From: CAWKMN01 sp963850765
GTDB lineage: Bacteria; Chloroflexota; Anaerolineae; Aggregatilineales; Aggregatilineaceae
Reading direction: 5' to 3'
DNA: 64,000 nucleotides
NCBI GenBank assembly: GCA_963850765.1
Contig: CAWKMN010000005.1
Span: forward strand, 62,001-126,000
In this document: positions 30,635 to 39,980 of the stretch, in pieces
Layout: the number at the start of each line of letters is the position of its first letter
How positions within the stretch are numbered: the first letter of the stretch is position 1
Made by a program: the position numbers and the translations under genes
The notes under the pieces: model-generated
Database searches by the model: none
What the model saw: the letters and a program-made list of their open reading frames with translations, nothing else
Told to the model about the DNA's origin: nothing

Positions 30635-32473
30635 TTGTTACACCATATTCGGGAATGGTTGATTGGGCCACCGCTGCCCACGACTCGACTGGACCAAGAG
30701 CGCCTGAACAAAGTTCGGGCGCTTGCCGCTTTTTCGCCCGATGCGCTGTCGTCGATCGCGTATGCCAACCAGGAAATCTACCTGGGGCTGGCCGCCGCCG
30801 GGGCCGCGGGGCTGGTTTTTTCATGGCGGATCGGGCTGGCGATCGGCGTGCTGCTGGCGGTGGTCGCCCTATCATACGCCCAGACGATCCCGGCCTATCC
30901 GGGCGGCGGCGGATCGTATACGGTCGCGCGCGAAAACCTTGGCGCGTGGTTTGGTCTGATCGCAGGGGCAGCGCTCATGATCGACTATGTGCTGACCGCG
31001 GCGGTCAGCCTGACGGCGGGCGTTGGGGCGATTGCCTCTGCATTCCCAGACTTGTGGCCCTATAAGGTCTGGCTTTCGCTGTTTTTCCTGGGGCTGATCA
31101 CGCTGGCCAATCTCCGCGGCCTGCGCGAGTCGGGCACCGTCATGGCGATCCCGGTGTACTTTTTCCTCGTGTCATACCTGGGGATGCTGGCGATTGGGGT
31201 CGTGAAAGCCTTGATGAGCGAACCGGGTTCGTTCGAGGATACGGCCTCTTCCGGTGGCGAAACCGTAACAACGCTGCTGCTTCTGCATACGTTCGCGTCC
31301 GGGTGTACCGCGCTGACCGGCATCGAGGCGATAAGCAACGGCGTGCCCGCCTTCAAACCGCCCCAGACTCATAATGCCCGGCGGACGTTGATCGTCATGG
31401 CGCTTCTGATGGGTACCCTGTTTGTGGGCAGTATCGGCCTGACTCAGTATTTCGCGGTCGTGGCCCGTTCGGATGAGATGATTCTCTCCGCCCTGGCGCG
31501 CCGTATTCTTGGCTCTGGCGTTTTTTATGTGGTGGTGCAGACGGCGACTCTGTTGGTGCTCGTGGTCGCCGCGAATACAAGTTTCGCGGATTTTCCACGA
31601 CTGGCCTCGATTCTGGCGCGCGACGGTTATGCGCCGCGCCAGTTTGCCATGCTGGGGGACCGGCTGGTTTTCTCGAACGGGATGCTGGCGCTGGCCTTGC
31701 TGACCGGCCTGCTGATCGTCGCCTTCAGCGGCGATACGCACGCCCTGATCCCCCTGTTTGCGGTTGGGGTGTTTCTGGCGTTCACCCTGTCGCAAGCAGG
31801 GATGGTCGTTCACTGGATCCGGCTGCGGAGTCCTGGCTGGCAGACCAAAGCCGTGATCAACGGGCTGGGTGCTCTCGCTACGACGATCACGCTGATTGTC
31901 GTGGCGTTCAGCAAGTTCACTCATGGGGCCTGGATTGTGATCGTGCTGATTCCGACGCTCGTCTGGATGTTTCTTTCAGTCAAGCACCATTACAGTGTGA
32001 TCGCAAGCCAACTGTCACCGCGTGGAATGCCACTTCAGCCTGGACCTCGCGTCCCGCCGCGTGTGGTCGTGCCGGTGTCGGGTGTACACCGGGGCGTGAT
32101 CGAAGCGGTGCAGTATGCGCGCTCGATCTCGGATCGCGTGACGGCGGTGTATGTCGAGATCAATCCCGGCGATGGCGAGCGGATGCGCGCCCGCTGGGCG
32201 GAGTGGGGGCAGGGGGTGCCGCTGGTGGTCGTGTCGTCGCCCTATCGCTCGATCGTCGGGCCGATCCTGGAATATCTCGATCAGGCGGATAAGGAGAGCG
32301 CCGACGGTTCTCTTGCGACCCTGCTGCTGCCGGAGTTTGTCCCGGCCAAATGGTGGCATCACCTGCTGCACAACCAGACGGCATGGATGCTCAAGCTGGC
32401 GCTGCTGTACGGGCGGCGGCGTCAGGGCAAAGTCCGCGCCATCATCGACATGCCGCTGTATCTGCGCGAGTGA
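30635..32473 (+). CDS. APC-superfamily permease (amino-acid or K+ transporter, KimA-like)
   Basis: The 612-residue product has twelve likely membrane helices followed by a C-terminal cytoplasmic domain of about 150 residues. FSPDALSSIAYANQEIYLGL near residues 32-51 and AYPGGGGSYTVARENLG near 87-103 match APC transporters of the type that includes the potassium importer KimA, which likewise has a long cytoplasmic tail. The tail starts PRVVVPVSGVHRGVIEAVQY and looks like a USP-type nucleotide-binding fold. The start proposed is TTG 30635, five bases after GAGGTG. It is monocistronic. Substrate is uncertain; potassium and amino acids are both plausible. Confidence 0.75.
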   Translation: MLHHIREWLIGPPLPTTRLDQERLNKVRALAAFSPDALSSIAYANQEIYLGLAAAGAAGLVFSWRIGLAIGVLLAVVALSYAQTIPAYPGGGGSYTVARENLGAWFGLIAGAALMIDYVLTAAVSLTAGVGAIASAFPDLWPYKVWLSLFFLGLITLANLRGLRESGTVMAIPVYFFLVSYLGMLAIGVVKALMSEPGSFEDTASSGGETVTTLLLLHTFASGCTALTGIEAISNGVPAFKPPQTHNARRTLIVMALLMGTLFVGSIGLTQYFAVVARSDEMILSALARRILGSGVFYVVVQTATLLVLVVAANTSFADFPRLASILARDGYAPRQFAMLGDRLVFSNGMLALALLTGLLIVAFSGDTHALIPLFAVGVFLAFTLSQAGMVVHWIRLRSPGWQTKAVINGLGALATTITLIVVAFSKFTHGAWIVIVLIPTLVWMFLSVKHHYSVIASQLSPRGMPLQPGPRVPPRVVVPVSGVHRGVIEAVQYARSISDRVTAVYVEINPGDGERMRARWAEWGQGVPLVVVSSPYRSIVGPILEYLDQADKESADGSLATLLLPEFVPAKWWHHLLHNQTAWMLKLALLYGRRRQGKVRAIIDMPLYLRE

Positions 32474-32506
32474 GCGGTAAAGCTGTCCGATGGACACAGT
32501 TACACG

Positions 32507-32535
32507 TTGACATCTCACGAGAATTCGCGTACCAT
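32507..32535 (+). promoter_or_regulatory. Sigma-70 type promoter of the proS leader
   Basis: TTGACA at 32507-32512, a 17-base spacer and TACCAT at 32530-32535 form a near-consensus promoter, the best in the window. Transcription would begin near 32542, about 240 bases before the proS ATG. Confidence 0.7.
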
Positions 32536-32541
32536 GTTGCC

Positions 32542-32697
32542 TATGCAACCATTCACTCTGCGCGCTCCCGCCCCTAGTGGCATCCATAACACGGCTTCCT
32601 GTCGAGGATGGTCCGCTGGTTGATGCCTGCGCGGTGGTAGCGCAGCCGATAACCCTATGCATAATCCGGCGTTCGGACTTCCCGACGCCGGTTTTTT
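32542..32697 (+). ncRNA. Structured leader or small RNA upstream of proS (possible T-box-like element)
   Basis: Between a strong promoter and a strong intrinsic terminator lie about 125 non-coding bases with alternative pairings. GGCATC 32579-32584 can pair with GATGCC 32622-32627, or CATCC 32581-32585 with GGATG 32606-32610, but not both. A hairpin CTGCGC/GCGCAG at 32627-32645 exposes GGTGGTA. The TGGT in that loop could pair with the ACCA end of tRNA-Pro, as in T-box antiterminators, and the gene downstream is prolyl-tRNA synthetase. No Stem I or specifier loop is recognised, and the loop matches the T-box consensus only partly. A stand-alone small RNA is the alternative. Confidence 0.35.
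32666..32697 (+). terminator. Intrinsic terminator in the proS leader
   Basis: CCGGCG plus TCGG pair with CCGA plus CGCCGG around an ACTTC loop with one bulged base, followed by six T. It lies between the promoter and the proS start, so it must be an attenuator or the end of a separate small RNA. Confidence 0.8.
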
Positions 32698-32706
32698 GTT
32701 TCTAGC

Positions 32707-32765
32707 CCTCAGCGATCAGCCGTCAGCGAAAGCAGAAGACAAAGCTGAACGCTGAGCGCTGACAA
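32707..32765. repeat. Family F repeat block before proS
   Basis: CAGCGATCAGCCGTCAGC and the inverted GCTGAACGCTGAGCGCTGAC lie between the leader terminator and the proS ribosome site. The unit resembles those at 14350 and 39903. Confidence 0.6.
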
Positions 32766-32783
32766 CTTCTGAAGGAGGAAACC

Positions 32784-34509
32784 ATGCGAATCGAGGATCT
32801 GTTTACCCACACGCTGCGCGATGCCCCGGCCGATGCCGAACTCGTCAGCCACCAGCTGGCGATCCGCGCCGGTTTGGTGCGCCCGATCGCCGCTGGGATT
32901 TACGCGCTGATGCCGCTCGGCTGGCGCGTCATCCGCAAGATTGAGGCGATTCTGCGGGAGGAGATGGACGCGGCCGGCGGGCTGGAAATCCGTATGCCCG
33001 TAGTCCATCCGGCCGAGATCTGGCAGGCAACCGGGCGCTGGGAGACGTTCGGGCCGGTGCTGCAAAAGTTCAGCCAGCGATGCCGGACGCGACTTTGTGC
33101 TGGGCCCGACCCACGAGGAAGTGATCACGATGCTGGCGGCGCGTGAAGTGTCGAGCTACCGGCAGCTTCCGGTGCTGCTCTACCAGATCCAAACAAAGTA
33201 TCGCAACGAGGCGCGCGCGCGGGGTGGGCTGGTCCGGCTGCGCGAATTCACCATGAAGGACGCCTATTCGCTGGACGCGGATTTCGACGGGCTGGATCGG
33301 GTCTATGAGCGGCTGGTCCAGGCGTACCGGAATATCTTCGCGCGGGCCGAGGTGCCGGTGATCGCAGTCGAGGCGGACACCGGGGCGATGGGCGGCAAAG
33401 CCAGCCACGAATTCGTGCTGCGCCACGATCTCGGTGAGGATCGCTTTGTGGCGTGCGACTCGTGCGGCTATGCAGCGAATATCGAGACGGCGCAGTTCGC
33501 CCTGCCGGAACCGGAGACGGTCGCGTTACAGCCGGTCGAGAAGGTCGCCACGCCGAACTGCAAGACGATCCAGGAGGTCGCGGATTTTATCGGCGTGCCG
33601 ACGTCGCAGACGCTCAAGGCGGTGTTTCTTATGCACGAGATGCCGGGCACACCGGATCAGTTCGTCTTCGTCGTGATTCGCGGCGATCTGGACGTGAACG
33701 AAACCAAGCTGATCAACGCCCTCGGTGGCGGGACGCTGCGCCCAGCGACAGACGACGAAATACGAGCAGTGGGCGCGGTGCCGGGCTATGCCAGCCCGAT
33801 CGGACTCGGGCCGGCGGTGCGGGTCGTGGCGGATCAGTCGGTGCGGGCCGGCGCGAATTTCGTGGCGGGCGCGAATGACGACGGCTATCACCTGACCGGT
33901 GTGAACATCCCGCGCGATTTTGACCCGGCGGCGGTGGTTTCGATCGCGGAAGCGTTCGACGGCGCGATCTGCGGGCGCTGCGGCGCGGGGACGCTGCACA
34001 TCGAGCGGGCGATTGAATTGGGGCACTGCTTCAAGCTCGGCACGCGCTACAGCGATGCGGTCGGCGTCACCTATCAGGATGAAGACGGGGCTGCACACCC
34101 GGTGATTATGGGCAGCTACGGGATTGGATTGGAGCGGCTGATCGCGGCGATTATTGAGACGCACCACGACGAGTGGGGTATTGTGTGGCCGCGCAGTGTC
34201 GCGCCGTTCGATGTGCATCTGCTCGACGCTGGGCAGCGAGCCGGAGATCGTGGATACGGCCGGCCAGCTTGACCGCGATCTGCGATCGGCCGGGTGGGAT
34301 GTGCTGCTGGATGATCGCGGGGCGGGCTTCTCGCCGGGCGTCAAGTTCGCGGACGCGGATCTGATCGGTGTGCCGCTGCGCCTGACGGTCAGCAAGAAGT
34401 CGCTGGCAAATGACGAGTGTGGAGGTCAAGTGGCGCGCGGAGAAGGATCGCGTGCCTGGTGCCGCTGGATGAGATCGTGGCGTGGGTGGGGGCGCAGCTT
34501 GCGAAGTAG
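32784..34509 (+). CDS. proS: Prolyl-tRNA synthetase, frameshifted
   Basis: The reconstructed product is about 573 residues, the length of bacterial-type ProRS with an inserted editing domain. It charges tRNA-Pro. Present in order are class II motif 1 (PLGWRVIRKIEAILREEMD), GPTHEEV, motif 2 (YRNEARARGGLVRLREFTMK), an editing domain (TIQEVADFIGVPTSQTLKAV), motif 3 (GSYGIGLERLIAAIIE) and the anticodon-binding domain ending VAWVGAQLAK. The ATG follows AGGAGG. Four single extra bases, near 33081, 34224, 34415 and 34455, are each enough to break the frame, and each downstream piece continues the conserved protein exactly. The enzyme is indispensable and no second copy is in the window, so sequence error is likely. 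It has its own promoter and leader. Confidence 0.9.
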
Positions 34510-34513
34510 AGGG

Positions 34514-34580
34514 CCTCACCCCTGGCCCCTCTCTCATGTCATGGAGAGGGGAAAAGGGGTTGGGAGTCAAGGGGTGAGGC
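34514..34580. repeat. Family A palindromic repeat (copy A6)
   Basis: Begins CCTCACCCC five bases after the proS stop, contains CTCTCATGTCATGGAGAG and ends GGGGTGAGGC. It separates proS from the nusA promoter. Confidence 0.8.
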
Positions 34581-34654
34581 TCGTGAGCCTACGGACCATT
34601 TTCGAGAGGGATTATCAGGCGGCAGTAGCACCGGCGGTAACACAGGGACGGCCC

Positions 34655-34683
34655 TTGTCAAGCCGCCGTGCTCATGGTATACT
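34655..34683 (+). promoter_or_regulatory. Sigma-70 type promoter of the nusA operon
   Basis: TTGTCA at 34655-34660, a 17-base spacer and TATACT at 34678-34683. It drives the nusA-ylxR-infB block with a leader of about 110 bases. Confidence 0.7.
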
Positions 34684-34709
34684 ATCTGCAAGTTGAAGAG
34701 ATGTGACGG

Positions 34710-34730
34710 AAAGTGGGTGCCCCCCACTTT
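34710..34730 (+). terminator. Hairpin in the nusA leader (attenuator-like)
   Basis: AAAGTGGG at 34710-34717 pairs perfectly with CCCACTTT at 34723-34730 around a TGCCC loop. The base of the stem ends in T-rich sequence, so it may work as a weak intrinsic terminator. It sits between the promoter and nusA, where NusA could control its own synthesis. Confidence 0.45.
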
Positions 34731-34798
34731 TCGTTATATAACGGCAAATTTCATTCGAGGCGAAAGAGAGAGGTCTCAGCAAGCGACCGCAACAAGCA

Positions 34799-36706
34799 AT
34801 GAAGAGTGATTTCACCCTGGCTTTTAACGAAATCGTCGAAACGCGCGCGCTGCCGCGTGAGGTCGTGCTGGAAGCCCTGGCGCAGGCCCTGGTGTCCGCT
34901 TACAAGCGCGACGCCAATATCGGCAACAACCAGCGTGTCGAAGCCAAAGTCGACCTGACCGGGCAGACGGAAATTCTGCTCGAAAAGGAAGTGGTCGATG
35001 AGGTCCAGACCGACCAGACCGAGGTCGCGATACAGGATGCGCAGCGTTACTACCCCGAGATTCAAATGGGCGATATGGTCATGATGCCCGTCAAGACGGG
35101 CTCCAATTTTGGGCGTATCGCGGCGCAGACGGCCAAGCAGGTGATTTTGCAGCGGATTCGGGAAGCCGAGCGCGAGACTCTCTACGATGAGTTTGCCGAG
35201 CGCGAGGGCGATCTGATCACCGGGACCGTGCAGAGCGTCACGCACAACTCGATCACGGTCAGCCTGGGCCGCGCCGAAGCGGTCATGCCCCGCAAGGAGC
35301 AGATCGCCGGCGAGCGCTACCGCCCGCACGACAAGGTGCGCGCCTACGTGGCCGAGGTCCGCAAGAATACGCGCGGCCCGCAGATCGTCGTCAGCCGGGC
35401 GCACAAGAACATGCTGCGCCGCCTGCTCGAATACGAAGTGCCCGAAATTTACAACGGGCAGGTCGAGATCAAAAACATCGCCCGCGAAGCCGGTGCCCGC
35501 TCGAAGGTGGCGGTCGCGGCGTTGCAGGAAGGTGTGGATCCCGTCGGCGCGTGCGTCGGGATGCGCGGCATTCGCATTCAGAACATCGTCAAGGAACTCA
35601 ACGACGAAAAGATCGACGTCATCGAATGGAGTCCCGACCCGGCGGTGTTTATCGCCAAGGCGCTCAGCCCGGCGCGCGTGAGTGATATGCTGCTCGAAGA
35701 TGACTTCGACACCGGGCGCACGGCAACCGTAATTGTGCCGGATGACCAGCTTTCGCTGGCGATCGGGCGCGAAGGTCAGAACGCGCGGCTGGCGGCCAAG
35801 CTCACCGGCTGGCGCATCGACATCAAGAGCGTGTCCGAGGCCGCACTGGATACGTTCAGCCGGTTGAACCGCCCGCCGCTGGACGCGCTGGCCGAGGAAC
35901 AGCCGGCCATGATCGCGGAAGTGACCCGCATCATGGACAAGAAGCAGGCCGGACGCCCGATCCAGCCCGAAGAGTTCAAGGCCCTGACCGAGTTCGTATC
36001 GGTGGCCGAGCGCCGTTTGTTGAACGAGCGCGAAGTCGGGCCGGGCCGGCCGGCGTGAAGCGATGGACGTGGTGCGGAAAGTCGTGCCCGACACCGCCTT
36101 CCAGATGCAGATCGCGGAATTGGAGCTCGACGAGGACATCAACCGCGCTCTGTCGCGGCTGGATAATGTGGGCGAGCTGATGATCCGCCTGCTGGCCGAC
36201 GAAGACGGTCTCGATCGAGTGCTCAAGCAGGGCGGGGCAGGCGAGGACGCGATGGAAGCGATCCGTTACGCACTCGACGACCTGGTGGTGCTGCGCGAAG
36301 CGGGCGACGAGGCCCTTGACACCCTCGACGGCCGAACCTGGCTCCTGAACCGGCGACTGCCGAAACGCCGGAACTGATCGAAGCGGCACCCGCCGCCGAG
36401 CTGGTCCCGGCCGCGGTGGACGAAGAAGACGCGGCGCTAATCCCGGCCTTTGTCGATGACGAGGCGGAAGAGATCAAACCGGCCGCGCGGCCCGTGCCTG
36501 ATGTCCACAAGGAAGAGCGCCACAAGGCTGCTGAGCCTGAAGAAGAAGCCACCGAGATCGAAGATGAGGTTGAGCAGAAACGTGGCAAGAAGGGTAAGGG
36601 CAAACAGCGCGAACTGGTCTTCGATGAAGCCCGGGGCGAAGTGGTTTCCCGCCGCCGCCGTAAAGGCAGCCGCCGCCGCGAAGAATGGGAAGACTATCTC
36701 GAATAA
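34799..36706 (+). CDS. nusA: Transcription termination/antitermination factor NusA, frameshifted in the C-terminal tail
   Basis: The intact core is 34799-36058 (419 residues): the N-terminal polymerase-binding domain, an S1 domain (ITGTVQSVTHNSITVSLGRA near residue 140-160), and two KH domains (GVDPVGACVGMRGIRIQNIV near 244-263 and SLAIGREGQNARLAAKLTGW near 319-338). A +1 shift near 36058 leads into TAFQMQIAELELDEDINRAL and GEDAMEAIRYALDDLVVLRE, which fit the C-terminal acidic helical repeat of NusA. A second shift near 36335 leads into an acidic then very basic tail ending EEWEDYLE. I treat it as one gene of about 636 residues; the tail could be separate small ORFs. NusA binds RNA polymerase to control pausing. 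It starts the nusA-ylxR-infB operon; rimP is absent from its usual place upstream. Confidence 0.88.
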
Positions 36707-36709
36707 GAG

Positions 36710-37015
36710 ATGAACAGCAAACAACCGAAACGCCGACGGCACACACCCCAGCGGTCGTGTGTCGTCTGCCGTACTACAGCCGACAAGCGGTCGTTAACGC
36801 GCCTGGTGCGGACGCCAGAAGACGGTGTCCAGATCGATCCGACAGGCAAACGCAACGGGCGGGGCGCGTACCTGTGCGATCAAATGACGTGCTGGGAGCG
36901 GGCCCTGACCGGCGGCAGCCTCGAAAAGGCGCTGCGCACCCCACTAACCGAGGCCGATCGGGCGCGGTTGCGGGCGGCGCGCCCGCCTCAGGCGGCACCG
37001 CCCCAGGCGGATTAA
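36710..37015 (+). CDS. ylxR: YlxR family RNA-binding / nucleoid-associated protein
   Basis: The 101-residue product has the YlxR/RnpM core: RSCVVCRTTADKRSLTRLVR near residues 15-34, with a CxxC pair, and DPTGKRNGRGAYLCD near 41-55. It lies between nusA and infB, the standard position of ylxR. It starts three bases after the nusA tail stop. Basic surface residues fit a nucleic-acid-binding role, and RnpM in Bacillus is known to bind RNase P RNA. Confidence 0.88.
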   Translation: MNSKQPKRRRHTPQRSCVVCRTTADKRSLTRLVRTPEDGVQIDPTGKRNGRGAYLCDQMTCWERALTGGSLEKALRTPLTEADRARLRAARPPQAAPPQAD

Positions 37016-37062
37016 CGACCTCGCGAGTATGAAAGGAGTCTCAGCGGCTTGCCGGCCACCCG

Positions 37063-38874
37063 ATGGTGGCGGCTGTCGCTCAATCTATGCCCCAACAAAA
37101 GCAAGTCCTTGAAATCCCTGATTTTCTGACGGTTCGCGAACTCGCGGACCTGATGGGGGCCAGCCCGATTGAGGTGATGAAGGAACTCATCAATAACGGG
37201 ATCATGGCGTCCATTAACCAGCAGATCGATTATGATACCGCCGCGATTGTGCTGGACGGTCTCGGCTATGAAGCCAGTCCGCAGAGCAAAGCCAAGTCGC
37301 AGGTGGTCGAAGAACGCACCACCGTGCAAAAATGGCGCCAGCTTTACGAAGGGCAGGACGCCGCCAAGTTCAAGCCGCGTCCGCCCGTGGTTACGATCCT
37401 GGGGCACGTCGATCATGGCAAGACGTCACTGCTGGACGTGATCCGCAAGACACACGTCACCGATCCGGAAGCGGGCGGTATCACGCAGCATATCGGGGCG
37501 TACCAGGTGACGATCAACGGCCGCACGATTACCTTCCTGGATACGCCCGGTCACGAAGCCTTCACCGCCATGCGATTGCGCGGCGCGCAGGGAGCCGATA
37601 TGGCCGTGCTGGTCGTGGCGGCCGATGACGGTGTGATGCCAACCACACGCGAAGCCCTGGCCCACGCCCGCGCGGCGCAGGTGCCGATCGTGGTCGCGTT
37701 GAACAAAGTAGATAAATCGAACGCCAACCCGGAGCGCGTCAAGCAGCAGTTGGCCGAAGACCTCGACCTCAAGACCGACGAGTGGGGCGGGGATACGCTG
37801 GTCGTGCCGGTGAGCGCTAAGACCGGCGATGGCGTAGACGATCTGCTGGAAGCAATCCTGCTGGTGGCCGACGAAACCGAACTGCTGGCCAACCCCGAAG
37901 CGAATGCGGCCGGAACGGTGCTCGAAGGCCGTATGGAAAGCGGTCGCGGCCCGGTGGCGACGCTGCTGGTTCAGAACGGCATGCTCAAGGCGGGTGATGT
38001 GGTCGTGGCCGGGCTGGCGCATGGGCGTATCAAGCGCATGTTCGACGAGTTCGGCAAGGTGCTGATCTCGGCGGAGCCGTCGCGCCCCGTCTCGGTGATG
38101 GGCCTGGACGAGCCGCCGCACGCCGGCGACATGTTCGAGGTTGTGAACGACGTGAAGACGGCCCGCCTGATCACCGCCGAGCGCCGCCAGGAACGGGACG
38201 AGCGAGCTGTGGTCGTGCCGATCCCGTTTACGCTCGAGGACATCTTCAGCCGGTTCCAGGCTGGCGAGACCAAAGAACTGCTGCTGATCCTCAAGGTTGA
38301 CGTAGATGGCTCGCTGGAGCCGGTCGTGAATTCGATCGAAAACCTGGAAGTCGGCGGCCTGAAGGTCAAGGTGCTGCACGCCGATGTGGGTGACATCACC
38401 GAGAACGATGTCAATCTCGCGGCGGCTTCGGATGCCGTGATCATCGGCTTCAACGTGACCGCCGACTCGGCGGCCGCGCGCACCGCCGAATCGCAGGGTG
38501 TGGACATCCGCACCTACACCATCATCTACAAGCTGATCGAAAGCGTCGAACTGGCGCTGCACGGTCTGCTCGAACCGCAGTATGCCGACAAGGTGATCGG
38601 TGTGGCCGAGGTGCGCCGCGTGATCCGCGTGCCGCGTGTCGGCGCGATCGCTGGGGCGATGGTGCTGGACGGCACCATCCGGCGTAACTCGAAAGCGCGC
38701 GTCGTGCGCGCAGGCAATATGCTGGCGGAAAACGTCGGCGTGACAAGCCTGAAACGTTTTGAAGAAGACGTGCGCGAAGTCCGCAACGGCTTTGAATGCG
38801 GCATCGGGCTGAGCTACCAGGACTTTACCGAAGGCGACCGGATCGAGTTCTACGTGCGCGAGCGCGTGAACTGA
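37063..38874 (+). CDS. infB: Translation initiation factor IF-2
   Basis: The 603-residue product places initiator tRNA on the 30S subunit in a GTP-dependent manner. It has an IF2_N module (LTVRELADLMGASPIEVMKE, residues about 24-43), the G domain with G1 GHVDHGKTS, G3 DTPGHEAF and G4 NKVDKSN, and domains II-IV to the end. Unlike many homologues it lacks a long charged N-terminal extension. The ATG at 37063 lies 24 bases from the nearest AAAGGAG, so the start is uncertain; 37087 (MPQQKQ) is possible. It is the third gene of the nusA operon and is intact. Confidence 0.95.
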   Translation: MVAAVAQSMPQQKQVLEIPDFLTVRELADLMGASPIEVMKELINNGIMASINQQIDYDTAAIVLDGLGYEASPQSKAKSQVVEERTTVQKWRQLYEGQDAAKFKPRPPVVTILGHVDHGKTSLLDVIRKTHVTDPEAGGITQHIGAYQVTINGRTITFLDTPGHEAFTAMRLRGAQGADMAVLVVAADDGVMPTTREALAHARAAQVPIVVALNKVDKSNANPERVKQQLAEDLDLKTDEWGGDTLVVPVSAKTGDGVDDLLEAILLVADETELLANPEANAAGTVLEGRMESGRGPVATLLVQNGMLKAGDVVVAGLAHGRIKRMFDEFGKVLISAEPSRPVSVMGLDEPPHAGDMFEVVNDVKTARLITAERRQERDERAVVVPIPFTLEDIFSRFQAGETKELLLILKVDVDGSLEPVVNSIENLEVGGLKVKVLHADVGDITENDVNLAAASDAVIIGFNVTADSAAARTAESQGVDIRTYTIIYKLIESVELALHGLLEPQYADKVIGVAEVRRVIRVPRVGAIAGAMVLDGTIRRNSKARVVRAGNMLAENVGVTSLKRFEEDVREVRNGFECGIGLSYQDFTEGDRIEFYVRERVN

Positions 38875-38966
38875 TCCCGGCCAGACCTCGTGGTGGGTGA
38901 AGCGGAAATCGTGAGCGGGCCGGGGGAGCACATCTCCTGGCCCGATTGCTGTCTGGGGGTTACGCC

Positions 38967-39897
38967 GTGCGCGTGCTGATCGCGGGGGTGGCAGGTCCGA
39001 CGGGTCGCCTGCTGGCGGAGCGCCTGCTGGCGGAGCGTTTGCCGACCGAATCCGGTCCGAACACTGTAATCGGGCTGGACGCACAGGCGTGTTATCCCCC
39101 CATCGCCGGGATGCGCTTTGTGCGGGCCGCGCCCTGCCAGTCCGAATGGACGCCGCTGCTCCGCGAGGTAGACGCCGCGATTCATCTGGGCGGGCTGCGC
39201 TGGCCGCTGCCGTGGTCCGAGCGCCGCCGCGAACTCGATCTGGTTGAGGAGAGCAAGTTCTTCGTGCGTGCCGCGATCGATGCAGGCGTGCCGAAGCTGC
39301 TGATGCTGACCAGCGCCGCGCTCTATGGCCCACAGCCGCCCGGCCCGATCGCAGAGCCGGCAGCGGTGCGCGGTCACGAAGCCAGCGTCTACGCGAGAAC
39401 ACGGGCACAGGTGGCGGATTATCTGGATACGGTACGCTATAATGGCGTGCTCACGTGCCTGCGGGCGGCGTGGCTGTGTGGACCGCATCATCTGGCGCTG
39501 GTCCGGCTGGTGGCGAGCAGCCCGGTGCGCGCCTGCGGGTACGAGGATCGGACACTGCCCCTGCTGCACGAAGAGGATCTGGTTGCGGCAGTCCGGCTGG
39601 CATTGCGCGATAATCTGGCGGGTGTGTACAACGTCAGCGCGGAGGCCGGCGTTAGTCTGCGCGAACTGGCGGCTCTGGCGGGCTCGGAGTTCGACCTGTA
39701 TGCCGCTGGCCGTGTTGGTTCTGCGCGCGTGGTGGCATTGGCGCTGGCTGCGCCGGCGAACACCGCCGCTGTGGCTGAAAGGGTTAATGGACAGCCGCCC
39801 GCTGAATGCGGATAAGCTCCGCGCGGCCGGCTGGACGCCACGTTACACGCCGCGCGAAACGTTCGTCGAGGCGCTGGAAATCTACCGGGCGACGTGA
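38967..39897 (+). CDS. NAD-dependent epimerase/dehydratase-like protein, frameshifted
   Basis: The reconstructed product is about 310 residues. A GTG at 38967 begins MRVLIAGVAGPTGRLLAERL, a Rossmann nucleotide-binding Gly motif near residues 6-13. DAAIHLGGLRWPLPW, LMLTSAALYG and SVYARTRAQVADYL follow the extended-SDR order, although the usual YxxxK active site is altered to YARTR. One extra base near 39756 moves the last 45 residues (SRPLNADKLRAAGWTPRY, then FVEALEIYRA, the normal SDR ending) into the next frame. A tandem LLAERLLAERLP repeat near residue 15 reflects a local duplication. It interrupts the infB-rbfA order. Substrate unknown. Confidence 0.7.
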
Positions 39898-39902
39898 GAC
39901 AG

Positions 39903-39965
39903 GCGATTAGCCGTTAGCCATTGGCCGTTAGCGAAAAGTTAAAAGCCAATCGCTAATCGCTACAA
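39903..39965. repeat. Family F repeat block before rbfA
   Basis: GGCGATTAGCCGTTAGCC, GGCCGTTAGCG and the inverted CCAATCGCTAATCGCT form a GC-poor imperfect hairpin ending just before the rbfA ribosome site. Confidence 0.55.
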
Positions 39966-39980
39966 GCTGAAAGGATAGAC

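Noticed and set aside
33081..34455. Programmed +1 frameshifting in proS
   Set aside because: Four shifts in one gene with different local sequences and no common slippery codon or stop-codon context. Kept only as an alternative in the indel finding.
36063..36706. Separate genes downstream of nusA
   Set aside because: The two open frames have no ribosome site of their own and read as the helical repeat and charged tail of NusA, so they were merged with it; this remains less certain than the core.
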